A stretch of 64,000 nt of DNA from UBA10324 sp038326325 (lineage in GTDB: Bacteria; Bacteroidota; Bacteroidia; Chitinophagales; UBA10324), in the NCBI GenBank assembly GCA_038326325.1, contig JBBQJW010000015.1, positions 11,368 to 75,367 of the forward strand. The letters run 5' to 3'. The translations under genes were made by a program, and so were the position numbers. The notes below the pieces were generated by a model. The model made no database searches and had not been told where the DNA came from. It saw only the letters and a list, made by a program, of their open reading frames with translations. Below, one piece after another: positions 8,698 through 18,350 of this stretch (its first letter is position 1; the number at the start of each line of letters is the position of its first letter).

Positions 8698-11600
8698 ATG
8701 CTTAAAAACCTGGCAATTGCCTTTCTGTTTATTCTTACCACATGCTATTCATTCGCTCAAAAAATTCCATTAATTAATTCTGGCGATGCTTTAAATGCGG
8801 GAGTCGATCTTTATGAAAAAGCTGATTATAAAGGTGCCATAAAAGAGTATAAAAAAATTTGCAGGAGCGATACCAATTATGTACTTGCTCTTTATGAAAC
8901 TGCTTTGGCAGAGGTCGCAGATTCACAATTCAGTGCCGGAATTAAAACCTGCAGAGAGGCACTTACTTATCAATCTATTTATAAAAACGGATTATACAGC
9001 ATGCTGGCATCGGCACTCGACTACATGGGAGCATACGATAGCTCCATTTCGGTTTTCGAAGCGGGTTTAAAAATTTATCCAAACGATTACAACCTTTTAT
9101 ACAATGAAGGAATCACTTACACCAACATGAAAAAAATCCATCAGGCTGTGTTGTGTTATGAGCATGCAATTCGAATCAATCCTTTTCATGCATCGAGTTA
9201 TCAGAAATTGGGTTATATCTGCCGTCAGTTCGATCAGTTTGTTCCTGGCATTATGTGTTACACTATGTACCTCGTGTTGAAACCTAATCTGGATTTCAGC
9301 CAAACCATTTTAATTTCAATGGAGAAAATGACAAACTGCCAACCGTTTGATGGAGTGAAGGATGCAGATACGGCTACAATTTTCGGAAAAGGTGAAGATG
9401 ACTTTGACGAAATACAATCATTGATTTGTACCAAACTCGCTATAAAAGCAGACTATAAAATTCCGGTGAAAAATAATTTCGGAGTTGTCAAACAACTTTA
9501 TTTAATGTGCGATAAACTACAGGAAAACCCATCAGACAAAGGATTTTTTAATCAACAATTGGTTCCAACTTTCAATTACATTTTAAAAAATAAATATTTT
9601 CCTGACTTCTCTTATTACATTTTACAGAGTCTGAAAAACAAAGATGTTGATGCTTATATTAAGTCGCATGAAAAAACACAAAAGGTTTTTACTACAGCTA
9701 TGTTTACATATTTCACCAATCAGTCAAATAAATTTCCGGTGGTTGTAAACGGAAAAGAATATTACAACAATCACTATTACAAAAACGGAAATGAATTAAT
9801 GTCGATTGGCTCCTTTGCTGATAAAGATTATAAAATTCCCACAGGTGAATGGATTTATTTTTACAAAGATGGCACATTAAAAAAACAAGGCACATTCGAT
9901 AAAAACGGAATGCAGGAAGGAGAATGGAAATATTATTTTGAAAATGGAATGTTGAAAGAAGTGATACATTATTCTGCTGGAAAAACAAATGGAACTGAAG
10001 TTGGTTATTTTGATAATGGTGTAAAAAATTATGAAGGCACCTTGAAAAACAGCTTGATTGATGGAGTTGTGAAATATTATTATGCAACCGGACAAATTTC
10101 TTCGGAGGTGACTTATGAAAACGGCATGCGCAACGGGCCGGCAAAAATTTATTACGAAACAGGTGTCTTGAAAGAAGAAATGATTTATAAAAATGATTTG
10201 CTCGATGGCTCTGATAAAATTTATGCATTCAACGGGCAACTTAATGAAGCCTCAATTTTTACTGGAGGAAAACAAAATGGTGAAAGCAAAATTTATTACT
10301 ACAACGGAAAAATAAAATCGGAAGGCGCAATAAAAAATAATATTCAAACTGGTCATTACAAACATTATTCGTTTGCCGGAAAATTAACTGAGGAAGGTGA
10401 TTACAACGATCAGGGAAAAACAATTGGCGTATGGAAAAATTATTATTCATCAGGCATTCCAGAATCGGAATCAACTTACAATAACAGCGGCGATATGATA
10501 ACCTACAAAGAATATGACAACGACGGAAAGTTATGGCAGGTTTATCATTATGTTTCTGGAAATTTAGATGAACTTATTTTTTACAACAAAGAAGGAAAAG
10601 AAATTTCGCGTTCAGAGAAAGTACATGGCAAAACAAATATTATTGGCTATTGGCCGGATGGTGTAACAGTAAAATATAAAGGCCAGTATCTAAATGCAGG
10701 AAAAGATGGCTATTGGGAATATTATTACAGCAACGGCGGACTTTCTTCAACCGAAGAATATACAAAGGGTGATGCCACCGGACATTTTCAATCTTTTTAT
10801 TTAGACGGGACTTTAAGTGAAGATTATTTCATGAAAAGCGGCGACAATGATGGTTATGATATTTCTTATTTCAGAAATGGAAAAATTCAAATAGAAGGTT
10901 GGTATGTAGCTGGAAAAAAAGATGGAACCTGGCGTGAATATTTTCCTGACGGAACCATTTCGGAAGAATATTTTTACTGTAACGGTTCGCGCATTGGTTA
11001 CGAAACCGATTATAACAGAAATGGAAAACCGTGGTACGAATATTATTCAAAATACAGTTTCACTCAATCCATTTCAAGTTTTGACACTCTAGGAAATGTT
11101 TTTTACACATCTGTTCTGAAGGACGGCAACGGAACTTTCATTGGTAAATTTTATAACGATACAATTGCATGGAAATCTCCTTATAAAAACGGGCAAATTG
11201 ATGGGGCTTTGATTCATTATCATCCGAACGGAAAAATTGCTGACCAAACAGACTATAACATGGGTGCAATAAATGGAAAGGAAGAAGTTTTTGACAATCA
11301 TGGTAAGCTTACCTATAGCGGAAATTATTTATGGAATCAGAAAATAGGTGAGCACAATTATTTTATTGATGGAGTTGCTGATTCACGCGAACACTACACC
11401 AACGGAAATCAGGATAGTGTTGAACTTTATTTTTATCCAGATGGAAAAATAAATATTTCAATTTCTTACAAAGATGATGAGCGCATTGGACCAACTACAT
11501 ATTATGATGAAACTGGCCAAGTAATGGGGGTTTTATATTATAAGGATGGCGTAATTGCTTCTTATTCTTATGAAAACACAATCGGGAAATTAGTAACTCC

Positions 11601-11994
11601 AATTGTTTTGAAAAATGCAACAGGAAATGTAACAGCCTATTATAAAAACGGAAAGAAAAGTATGGAAATTGATTACAAAAAAGGTTTTCGAGAAGGCAAA
11701 TCAACTTACTATTTTTCATCAGGGGCTGTTAAAGAAATTTTCACTAATATACATGGCGAGCTGGAGGGAAACGACAAATTTTATTATTTGAATGGTAAAT
11801 TAAAATCTGATGAAAATTATTTCTACAATGATTACTCAGGTCTTTGCACATATTTTTTCGACACAGGAAAAAAAGAAAAAGAATTACACTACCTGAACGG
11901 AAAACTCAATGGAAGTTGTACATATTATACTAAGGAAGGCAAGCTTGCTAAAACTGAAATTTATTATTGCGGTGAATTAATTAGAACAATTTAA
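8698..11994 (+). CDS. Exported TPR plus MORN-type (YwqK-like) repeat protein
   Basis: A 1098-residue protein with a signal peptide ending near residue 20 (CYSFAQ). Residues about 25-220 hold tetratricopeptide-like repeats (for example ADYKGAIKEYKKICRSD and NEGITYTNMKKIHQAVLCYEHA). From about residue 360 to the end there are more than 25 tandem units of about 22-24 residues of the MORN_2 type, built around GxWxxYYxNGxLKxExxYxxGxxxG. Such repeats form extended beta-hairpin arrays that bind partners. It heads a three-gene same-strand unit with two DUF3857/transglutaminase-like proteins (15 and 3 bases apart). No T9SS tail is visible, so periplasmic or outer-membrane association is inferred. Biochemical role unknown. 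Confidence 0.85.
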   Translation: MLKNLAIAFLFILTTCYSFAQKIPLINSGDALNAGVDLYEKADYKGAIKEYKKICRSDTNYVLALYETALAEVADSQFSAGIKTCREALTYQSIYKNGLYSMLASALDYMGAYDSSISVFEAGLKIYPNDYNLLYNEGITYTNMKKIHQAVLCYEHAIRINPFHASSYQKLGYICRQFDQFVPGIMCYTMYLVLKPNLDFSQTILISMEKMTNCQPFDGVKDADTATIFGKGEDDFDEIQSLICTKLAIKADYKIPVKNNFGVVKQLYLMCDKLQENPSDKGFFNQQLVPTFNYILKNKYFPDFSYYILQSLKNKDVDAYIKSHEKTQKVFTTAMFTYFTNQSNKFPVVVNGKEYYNNHYYKNGNELMSIGSFADKDYKIPTGEWIYFYKDGTLKKQGTFDKNGMQEGEWKYYFENGMLKEVIHYSAGKTNGTEVGYFDNGVKNYEGTLKNSLIDGVVKYYYATGQISSEVTYENGMRNGPAKIYYETGVLKEEMIYKNDLLDGSDKIYAFNGQLNEASIFTGGKQNGESKIYYYNGKIKSEGAIKNNIQTGHYKHYSFAGKLTEEGDYNDQGKTIGVWKNYYSSGIPESESTYNNSGDMITYKEYDNDGKLWQVYHYVSGNLDELIFYNKEGKEISRSEKVHGKTNIIGYWPDGVTVKYKGQYLNAGKDGYWEYYYSNGGLSSTEEYTKGDATGHFQSFYLDGTLSEDYFMKSGDNDGYDISYFRNGKIQIEGWYVAGKKDGTWREYFPDGTISEEYFYCNGSRIGYETDYNRNGKPWYEYYSKYSFTQSISSFDTLGNVFYTSVLKDGNGTFIGKFYNDTIAWKSPYKNGQIDGALIHYHPNGKIADQTDYNMGAINGKEEVFDNHGKLTYSGNYLWNQKIGEHNYFIDGVADSREHYTNGNQDSVELYFYPDGKINISISYKDDERIGPTTYYDETGQVMGVLYYKDGVIASYSYENTIGKLVTPIVLKNATGNVTAYYKNGKKSMEIDYKKGFREGKSTYYFSSGAVKEIFTNIHGELEGNDKFYYLNGKLKSDENYFYNDYSGLCTYFFDTGKKEKELHYLNGKLNGSCTYYTKEGKLAKTEIYYCGELIRTI

Positions 11995-12009
11995 AATCAA
12001 TAAAACCGA

Positions 12010-13935
12010 ATGCGAATAATCCCAATTTGCCTCGCAATTTTTTTTAGTGTAACAGTTCATGCACAGCCGCTTGCCGATCTGGAAAAATACAAGCAAGAAT
12101 ATCCTGACGCTAATGGTGTGTTTCTAAAAAATAATGAGTCGGTTACTATCTCATTAAATGATGATGAACCATATATCATCGACAATTCGAGCGACGAACT
12201 TTTACTCTTTAATGAAAATGCACATTACTACGATGAACGCCGGGTTTACTTTTCAGATTTCAACGAAATTGTATCTCTGAAAGCAAAGACAATGGTGTTG
12301 AATAAAAATAAATATACGGAACTTGATCCATCAGAAATTACAACTCAAAAAGATGAAGAGCGCTCTATTTTTTACGATGACGCGCAGCAGAAAAAAATTC
12401 TGTTTTCCGGTTTGCAGGCCGGATCAAAGGTGATGCTTGATTACACACTTCATGTAAAAAATCCTTATCTGCTTCCAATTTTCTTTTTCAATTCATACCT
12501 ACCTTCAGTAGCTTCTACTTACACACTCACTTTTCCAATTGAATTTAATATTAAGTATGAGGTAATGAATGATAATGGTAAAATTGATTTCACAAAAGAA
12601 ACAAAAGGTAAATCAATTACTTACACATGGTCAATGAAAAATGCACCTAAGTATCCAAATGAAAAGGACGCACCTAATGGCCGATATTATCTACCGCACA
12701 TTGTTATTTACATTGCTGACTACACTGTAAAAGGAAAAAAAATAAATGTTCTTTCTGATGTCAATGATTTATATAAATGGTATTACGCATTTATAAAAAA
12801 TACAAACACAACTGATGCTACACCTGGCCTAAAACAAATTGCTGATTCACTTAAACAAATTTCAACTTCAGAAATTGATATTGTAAAAAATGTCTTTTAC
12901 TGGGTTGAAGATCATGTCAAATACATAGCATTTGAAGATGGGCTTGAAGGATTTATTCCGCGTCAGGGAACATTAGTGTGTGACCGTCGCTATGGCGATT
13001 GCAAGGATATGGCAAGCGTTATTCATGCTTTGTTGAAAGAAGCCGGAGTAAAATCATATTTAACCTGGATTGGAACCCGGGATATTCCCTACACTTTTGA
13101 ACAGGTTCCAACAGCACAGTCATGCAATCATATGATAACAACTTACATAGCACCTGACAGTCAATATTATTTTCTGGATGCAACAGCCGGATTTATGCCT
13201 TTCGGCTATCCAAGTTCCGGTATTCAAGGAAAAGAAGCACTGATTGCTATTGATTCACTTCACTATAAAATAAAAAAGGTGCCAGAAGTAAGCGCTGATT
13301 TCAATAATAAAAAAGATACAGTTTATTTAACTGTTACACCTGATGCTTTTGTAAGGGGAGAAGGATTTTTTAATTCCATTTGTTACTATCGATACTACTA
13401 TGTCACGCCATTTATTTATGGAGACAAGCAGGACTATCCAAAATATGTTGCATCTGTTACAGGAATGGGAAATAATAAATTCAAAGTTGATAGTTTTAAA
13501 TTAATAAATCAGAATGAACTTGATAAACCATTCCGTATTCATTATTATTTCTCACAACCCGATTACGCGAGCAAAACAGCGAATGAAATTTTTATCAATA
13601 TGAATCTTGGGAGATTATTTTATAACGAATTGATTGATACAGCAACTACAAAAATTGGAATTGAAAGAAATAATAATTACTACGAAGATCAGATTTATTC
13701 ATTGGAAATTCCAACAGGGTACAAAGCTGAATACATTCCACCTGATTCACATTTTGATAACGCACAATTCAATTATTCTATTTCCTATTATCAATTAGGA
13801 AATAAAATTATTATGCATAAGCATATCAATAATCTGTATTACATATTGCAGCCAGAGTATTTTTCTAAATGGAATGCCATGATAAAATCCCTCAACAAAT
13901 CTTACAATGATTCAGTTATTCTAAAAAAATCTTAA
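12010..13935 (+). CDS. Exported DUF3857/transglutaminase-like protein with intact catalytic triad
   Basis: A 641-residue exported protein (signal peptide to about residue 19, TVHAQP). The N-terminal beta-rich region resembles DUF3857, and a transglutaminase-like core lies around residues 285-395. Catalytic residues look intact: Cys331 in RRYGDCKDM, His374 in CNHMITT and Asp390 in FLDATAG. Proteins of this core act as cysteine peptidases or crosslinking enzymes; substrate unknown. The C-terminal 200 residues are a further beta-rich region. It is the middle gene of a tight operon, directly followed by a related protein that lacks the Cys. Confidence 0.85.
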   Translation: MRIIPICLAIFFSVTVHAQPLADLEKYKQEYPDANGVFLKNNESVTISLNDDEPYIIDNSSDELLLFNENAHYYDERRVYFSDFNEIVSLKAKTMVLNKNKYTELDPSEITTQKDEERSIFYDDAQQKKILFSGLQAGSKVMLDYTLHVKNPYLLPIFFFNSYLPSVASTYTLTFPIEFNIKYEVMNDNGKIDFTKETKGKSITYTWSMKNAPKYPNEKDAPNGRYYLPHIVIYIADYTVKGKKINVLSDVNDLYKWYYAFIKNTNTTDATPGLKQIADSLKQISTSEIDIVKNVFYWVEDHVKYIAFEDGLEGFIPRQGTLVCDRRYGDCKDMASVIHALLKEAGVKSYLTWIGTRDIPYTFEQVPTAQSCNHMITTYIAPDSQYYFLDATAGFMPFGYPSSGIQGKEALIAIDSLHYKIKKVPEVSADFNNKKDTVYLTVTPDAFVRGEGFFNSICYYRYYYVTPFIYGDKQDYPKYVASVTGMGNNKFKVDSFKLINQNELDKPFRIHYYFSQPDYASKTANEIFINMNLGRLFYNELIDTATTKIGIERNNNYYEDQIYSLEIPTGYKAEYIPPDSHFDNAQFNYSISYYQLGNKIIMHKHINNLYYILQPEYFSKWNAMIKSLNKSYNDSVILKKS

Positions 13936-13938
13936 CAC

Positions 13939-15906
13939 ATGAAAACTTTTTTTATTGCTTCGCTCCTTTTCTTGTCGGCTTCGTTCACTGTTACAGCGCA
14001 AAACCGAATGGCTGAATACAACAACTACGATTGGGCTAAAAATCCGACAATGCATACTGTTACAGTTGACGAGCAAAAATTAAATGCCGTTGGCGAGATT
14101 TATAAAATCATGCGCGAATACATTTATAATTCTAACAATGAATTGGATTTATATGTTACCAAGCATCAATGTGTCCATGTCAATAATGATGATGCTATTG
14201 AACAATTCAACAAAGTTTATGTTCCTTATGCTTTAAATGAATCAATTATATCGGTGAAGGCGCGAACCATTACACCTGATGGAAAAGTAAAAGAAGTGAA
14301 TCAATCAAGCATGAAGGAATTGGAGAATGTTGCAGATAAAAGTTCATATAAAATTTTTGCACTCGAAGGAGTTGACAAAGGAAGCGAGGTCGAATATTTA
14401 TACACTATAAAAATAAAACCCTCCATTTACGGTGCTGAATATTTACAAGACGATTATCCGAAAAAAAACATCGAATACTCTATTATCTCACCTTCGAACC
14501 TTGCTTTTAAAACAAAGAGTTATAATGGACTTGCGCAGGCTGTTACAGATACTTCCCTGAAAGAGAAGAATTATTTGCGTGTTTTTTCTGATGGAATTCC
14601 TATGCTTTATAAAGAGGATTATGCTGTGTATACTGCCAACCTACAGCGTGTCGAATACAAACTTGCTTATAATTATGCAAGCAGTAAAGTGGAACTTTAC
14701 GACTGGCCAAAAGCATCAGATATTTTCTGGACTGCTTATGATGTTACTGATATGAAATTGTTATCTGAAGCAAAAAAATTTGTAAGCAAACAGCAAATCC
14801 CGTATTCAGATGATGAAAATAAATTGATAGCTATTGACAATTACTTAAAAAATAATATCAGCATTCAGGACGCTGAAGCCGATGAATTGGCCGACATTAA
14901 AAAAATTATTACCAATAAGGTGGCCAATGAAGAAGGGATGATAAAATTGTACACTGCTATTTTAAATGCATTAGAAATTTCTTACGAATTAGTTGTTACA
15001 TCAAGCAGAGAGTATGCACGCTTCGATGGCGATTTTCAATCATGGAGTTTTCTAGATCATTTTTTAATTCATGTCCCATCGGTTGATCTGTGGCTCGTTC
15101 CCACTGATGCTGATATGCGCAATGGAATGATTCCGGATATGTGGTCGGCAAATGATGGATTATTTATAAAGAAAATTTCGGTGGGTGCTGTTACATCGGG
15201 CATTGGAAAAGTAAAATATATTCCCGCTGTAACAACAGAAATGAGTCATCATAATACTTTTGCAACAATTTTTTTTGATGGGAATTTCGATGAAATAAAA
15301 CTGCATCTCACACAAAATGTAGCCGGATACCATGCTGCCTTTCAACCTTACTATTCTTATTTTAGCGATGATAAGAAAAAAGAAATTCAGAATGATTATT
15401 TAAAAGCAATTGGTGTTGATGCGGTGTTATCAAATGTTAAAGTTACAGACCATTTGCTCGATACAACAAAGTATCATTCTTTGATATTCGATGCTGATGT
15501 AACAATCAACTCGTTAGTGGAACACGCCGGCAATCGATATCTTTTTAAAATCGGAAATTTATTAGGCGAACAATCACAACTTTACAATGAGAAACCTCGC
15601 CTTTCACCGGTTGATATTCAGAGTGAAAGTGTGTATCACCGCGAATTGATTTTTACCATTCCGGATGGATATAAAATTTCGAACCTCGATGATTTGAAAT
15701 TAGATTTTGAAGTAATAGACAATGGAAAAACTGATACCTACTTTCATTCGAATTATAAAATGGAAGGAAGTAAAGTCACTGTTTCTATCATTGAAAATTA
15801 TGGCCAGATTCATTATCCGCTTTCCAAATATGAAGAATTTAAAAAGGTAATTAATGCCGCGGCTGACTTTAATAAAGTGGTTTTGATAATGGAAAAAACA
15901 AATTGA
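13939..15906 (+). CDS. Exported DUF3857 protein with degenerate, Cys-less transglutaminase core
   Basis: A 655-residue exported protein (signal to about residue 20, TVTAQN) with the same architecture as the preceding gene. The DUF3857 region is at about 50-270 (KARTITPDGKVKEVN). At the position of the catalytic Cys the sequence reads VANEEGMIKLYTAILNA (331-334 are EEGM in place of GDCK), while His374/His378 and Asp390 (WLVPTDAD) persist. The only Cys in the translation is Cys78, outside the core. It is therefore likely a non-catalytic partner or regulator of the intact neighbour three bases upstream. Function inferred only from context. Confidence 0.8.
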   Translation: MKTFFIASLLFLSASFTVTAQNRMAEYNNYDWAKNPTMHTVTVDEQKLNAVGEIYKIMREYIYNSNNELDLYVTKHQCVHVNNDDAIEQFNKVYVPYALNESIISVKARTITPDGKVKEVNQSSMKELENVADKSSYKIFALEGVDKGSEVEYLYTIKIKPSIYGAEYLQDDYPKKNIEYSIISPSNLAFKTKSYNGLAQAVTDTSLKEKNYLRVFSDGIPMLYKEDYAVYTANLQRVEYKLAYNYASSKVELYDWPKASDIFWTAYDVTDMKLLSEAKKFVSKQQIPYSDDENKLIAIDNYLKNNISIQDAEADELADIKKIITNKVANEEGMIKLYTAILNALEISYELVVTSSREYARFDGDFQSWSFLDHFLIHVPSVDLWLVPTDADMRNGMIPDMWSANDGLFIKKISVGAVTSGIGKVKYIPAVTTEMSHHNTFATIFFDGNFDEIKLHLTQNVAGYHAAFQPYYSYFSDDKKKEIQNDYLKAIGVDAVLSNVKVTDHLLDTTKYHSLIFDADVTINSLVEHAGNRYLFKIGNLLGEQSQLYNEKPRLSPVDIQSESVYHRELIFTIPDGYKISNLDDLKLDFEVIDNGKTDTYFHSNYKMEGSKVTVSIIENYGQIHYPLSKYEEFKKVINAAADFNKVVLIMEKTN

Positions 15907-15949
15907 TAATTTCAATCTGAATAATTGGGCACTTTTTTCTTCGAAAGAA

Positions 15950-17032
15950 TTAATTGCTAATAAAATCGTAAAGCAATTTCGCAGCATTCATTGAAGCGCC
16001 TTTTCCGCCAAGAAGTTTTTTCAGCTCAGCATAATCTGCAAGGATATTTTTCTGATACAATTCATTAGTCAATAAATTATTCAATTCTGTTTCGATAGCT
16101 GAACTGTTACACTCATCCTGAATGAACTCTTTCACTGCAGTTTTATTCAAAACAATATTCACCGGCGAAATCCATTTCAGTTTTACTAATCGTTTGGCAA
16201 TAGCATAAGTGAGTTTACTGGTTTTATAACAAACCATTTGCGGCACATTCAGCAATGCAGTTTCTAAGGTTGCAGTTCCTGAATTGACAATCGCAACTTT
16301 CGATTGTTTCAAAACTGTGTGTGTGTTATCCCAAACGAATTCAATGTTAGGAGAATTGAATCCTGAATAAATTTTTTTGTCGAGCGAGGAAATCCCACCA
16401 ACAATAAATTTCTCTGAAGAATATTTTTCAGCCAATAGATTAAATAGTGGAGCCATTGATTCTATCTCCTGTTTTCTGCTTCCTGGAAGCAAAGCGATTT
16501 TATTTCTGTTTGATTCCAGTTCATTTGATTCATCCATTGCATCAAGCAGCGGATGCCCAACAAACTTTACTTCGTAATTATATTTCTTATAGAAGACAAC
16601 TTCAAACGGAAAAATGCAAAGCATTAAGTCAACACATTTTTTTATTGTGTGAACCCGTTTCTCATTCCATGCCCAAAGCTTAGGGGAGATGTAATAACAG
16701 GTTTTGAAATTATTTTCTTTCGCCCATTGCGCAATTCGCAAATTGAATCCGGGATAATCAACCAATACAACAACATCAGGCTTGAAATTCAGAATATCTT
16801 TTTTGCATTCATTCAGAAATGAAGAAATGCGACGCAGATTTTTTATCACTTCCCACAAACCCATAAAAGCGGTTTCGCGATAATGGTGTAACAGTTCTAC
16901 TCCTTCTTCCTTCATTTTTTCGCCACCCCATCCTCGAACCACCGCATTACTATCCAGTTGCTTTAATGCATTAATAAAATTTGCTGCGTGTAAATCACCT
17001 GATGCTTCGCCTGCAATAATATAATAGCGCAT
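15950..17032 (-). CDS. lpxB: Lipid-A-disaccharide synthase
   Basis: A 360-residue GT19 glycosyltransferase joining UDP-2,3-diacylglucosamine and lipid X to make the lipid A disaccharide at the cytoplasmic face of the inner membrane. The N-terminus MRYYIIAGEASGDLHAA is diagnostic, followed by RGWGGEKM, VVLVDYPGFNLR, YYISPKLWAWNEKR, LLPGSRKQEI and VNSGTATLETAL, all in the normal order. Length is typical for Bacteroidota. It follows surE and a small membrane-protein gene on the same strand, a common arrangement in the phylum. Confidence 0.96.
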   Translation of the reverse strand: MRYYIIAGEASGDLHAANFINALKQLDSNAVVRGWGGEKMKEEGVELLHHYRETAFMGLWEVIKNLRRISSFLNECKKDILNFKPDVVVLVDYPGFNLRIAQWAKENNFKTCYYISPKLWAWNEKRVHTIKKCVDLMLCIFPFEVVFYKKYNYEVKFVGHPLLDAMDESNELESNRNKIALLPGSRKQEIESMAPLFNLLAEKYSSEKFIVGGISSLDKKIYSGFNSPNIEFVWDNTHTVLKQSKVAIVNSGTATLETALLNVPQMVCYKTSKLTYAIAKRLVKLKWISPVNIVLNKTAVKEFIQDECNSSAIETELNNLLTNELYQKNILADYAELKKLLGGKGASMNAAKLLYDFISN

Positions 17033-17112
17033 CTCAGAAAATTATAAATGATAAAGTAGAAAGTAGAAATCTGCGTTTATAAATCTGAGATAACATATTT
17101 ATCATTTCGAAT

Positions 17113-17409
17113 TCACGAATTGCTCAGCAATGCCTTGTTGAAATAAATTATAATTCCTGCAACAATTAAAAGTGTTACACCTACAATTCCTTTCAGCGAC
17201 TGGTCTTTTTTTGCCCGAACGAATGAACCAGCAGGAATCACATTCGCCACAACACTAATGATGCACAAAAACTGTAATCGAAAAGCGCCATCAGGTATCA
17301 GATTTTTTTCAATCAGCAAATCTTTTAATTCATAAAAAATAACGAAGAACATAAAAGGAAATAAAATTCCTGTTACTGCTCCTGCAAATATTTTATCCGT
17401 CTTAAACAT
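17113..17409 (-). CDS. Small three-helix membrane protein
   Basis: A 98-residue protein with three probable membrane helices (residues about 8-30, 43-63, 73-92). No catalytic motif is visible and I do not recognise a named family. It starts one base after the surE stop and ends 80 bases before lpxB, so the three genes very likely form an operon. Similar small hypothetical membrane proteins accompany surE in Bacteroidota, from memory; function unknown. Confidence 0.7.
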   Translation of the reverse strand: MFKTDKIFAGAVTGILFPFMFFVIFYELKDLLIEKNLIPDGAFRLQFLCIISVVANVIPAGSFVRAKKDQSLKGIVGVTLLIVAGIIIYFNKALLSNS

Positions 17410-17410
17410 A

Positions 17411-18202
17411 TTATTTCCAATAAGAATTAATTCGAGGAATAGCGTGATGTGCAGTCAAATCAAATTGAACAGGCACTACCGAAACAAAACCATTCTTCAG
17501 CGCCCACTCATCGGTATCATCTCCCGGATCTTTATTCACAAATTTTCCGGTAAGCCAATAATATTTTCTTCCGCGCGGATCGAGTCGTTCAGTAAATTCT
17601 TCTTCCCACTTTGCAGTTGCTTGTCGGCAAACGCGAATGCCTTTTATTTTTTTATGATGAAGATCAGGAATATTCACATTGAGTAAAGTGCTTGTAGGTA
17701 ACCCATTCTTTAAAACACTTTTCGCAATTTCAGTTGCATATTTTTTCGGAGCAGAGAAATCAGCTTCAAAAGAATAATTCAAATAAGAAAATCCTATTGC
17801 AGGAATTCCTTCTATTGCAGCTTCCATTGCTGCCGACATAGTTCCGCTATAAATAATATTGATGGAAGAATTACTACCATGATTAATTCCACTCACACAT
17901 AAATCAGGTTTGCGACGAAGAATTTTATCGACTCCGAGCTTCACACAATCAACGGGAGTGCCACTGCACTGATAACTCTCAATTCCATCGAAGATGTGTA
18001 TCGGTTCTATTCTTAACGGATCATCTAAAGTAATTGCGTGTCCCATTCCTGACTGCGGAGAATCAGGCGCCACCATCACAACTTTTCCAAGTTCACGCAT
18101 TGCCTCCACTAACGCACGAATACCTGTTGATGTTATACCATCATCATTGGTAATTAGTATAAGTGGCTTATCTGATTTATTTGATTTTGCTTTTGTCGCC
18201 AT
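17411..18202 (-). CDS. surE: 5'/3'-nucleotidase SurE
   Basis: A 263-residue metal-dependent nucleotidase acting on 5'- and 3'-NMPs and short polyphosphates. The N-terminal ILITNDDGITSTG carries the metal-binding Asp20-Asp21 pair; other marks are APDSPQSGMGHAIT, CSGTPVDCVKLG and the SGINHGSN metal-ligand loop. Length is normal. It is the first gene of the surE - small membrane protein - lpxB unit. Confidence 0.95.
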   Translation of the reverse strand: MATKAKSNKSDKPLILITNDDGITSTGIRALVEAMRELGKVVMVAPDSPQSGMGHAITLDDPLRIEPIHIFDGIESYQCSGTPVDCVKLGVDKILRRKPDLCVSGINHGSNSSINIIYSGTMSAAMEAAIEGIPAIGFSYLNYSFEADFSAPKKYATEIAKSVLKNGLPTSTLLNVNIPDLHHKKIKGIRVCRQATAKWEEEFTERLDPRGRKYYWLTGKFVNKDPGDDTDEWALKNGFVSVVPVQFDLTAHHAIPRINSYWK

Positions 18203-18295
18203 AAATTATTTGCAGTGCAAATTTAATTATTTACAAATGGTGATTTAAAAAGAGTGAATGAGTTTATAACATTCAATTAATATTCGACAATAAAA

Positions 18296-18326
18296 AAACC
18301 TCATTGTGATTTTCACAATGAGGTTT
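18296..18326 (-). terminator. Strong rho-independent terminator
   Basis: A perfect 14-bp stem AAACCTCATTGTGA / TCACAATGAGGTTT with a three-base loop lies 25 bases beyond the stop of the PKD-domain gene. On the minus strand it is followed by a T run, as expected for leftward termination. Confidence 0.85.
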
Positions 18327-18350
18327 CAGAAAATAATTTTTAAAACTGTA

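Noticed and set aside
9713..10239. Long minus-strand frames opposite the MORN-repeat gene
   Set aside because: They arise from the biased codon use of the repeats on the other strand and show His/Phe-rich low-complexity translations.
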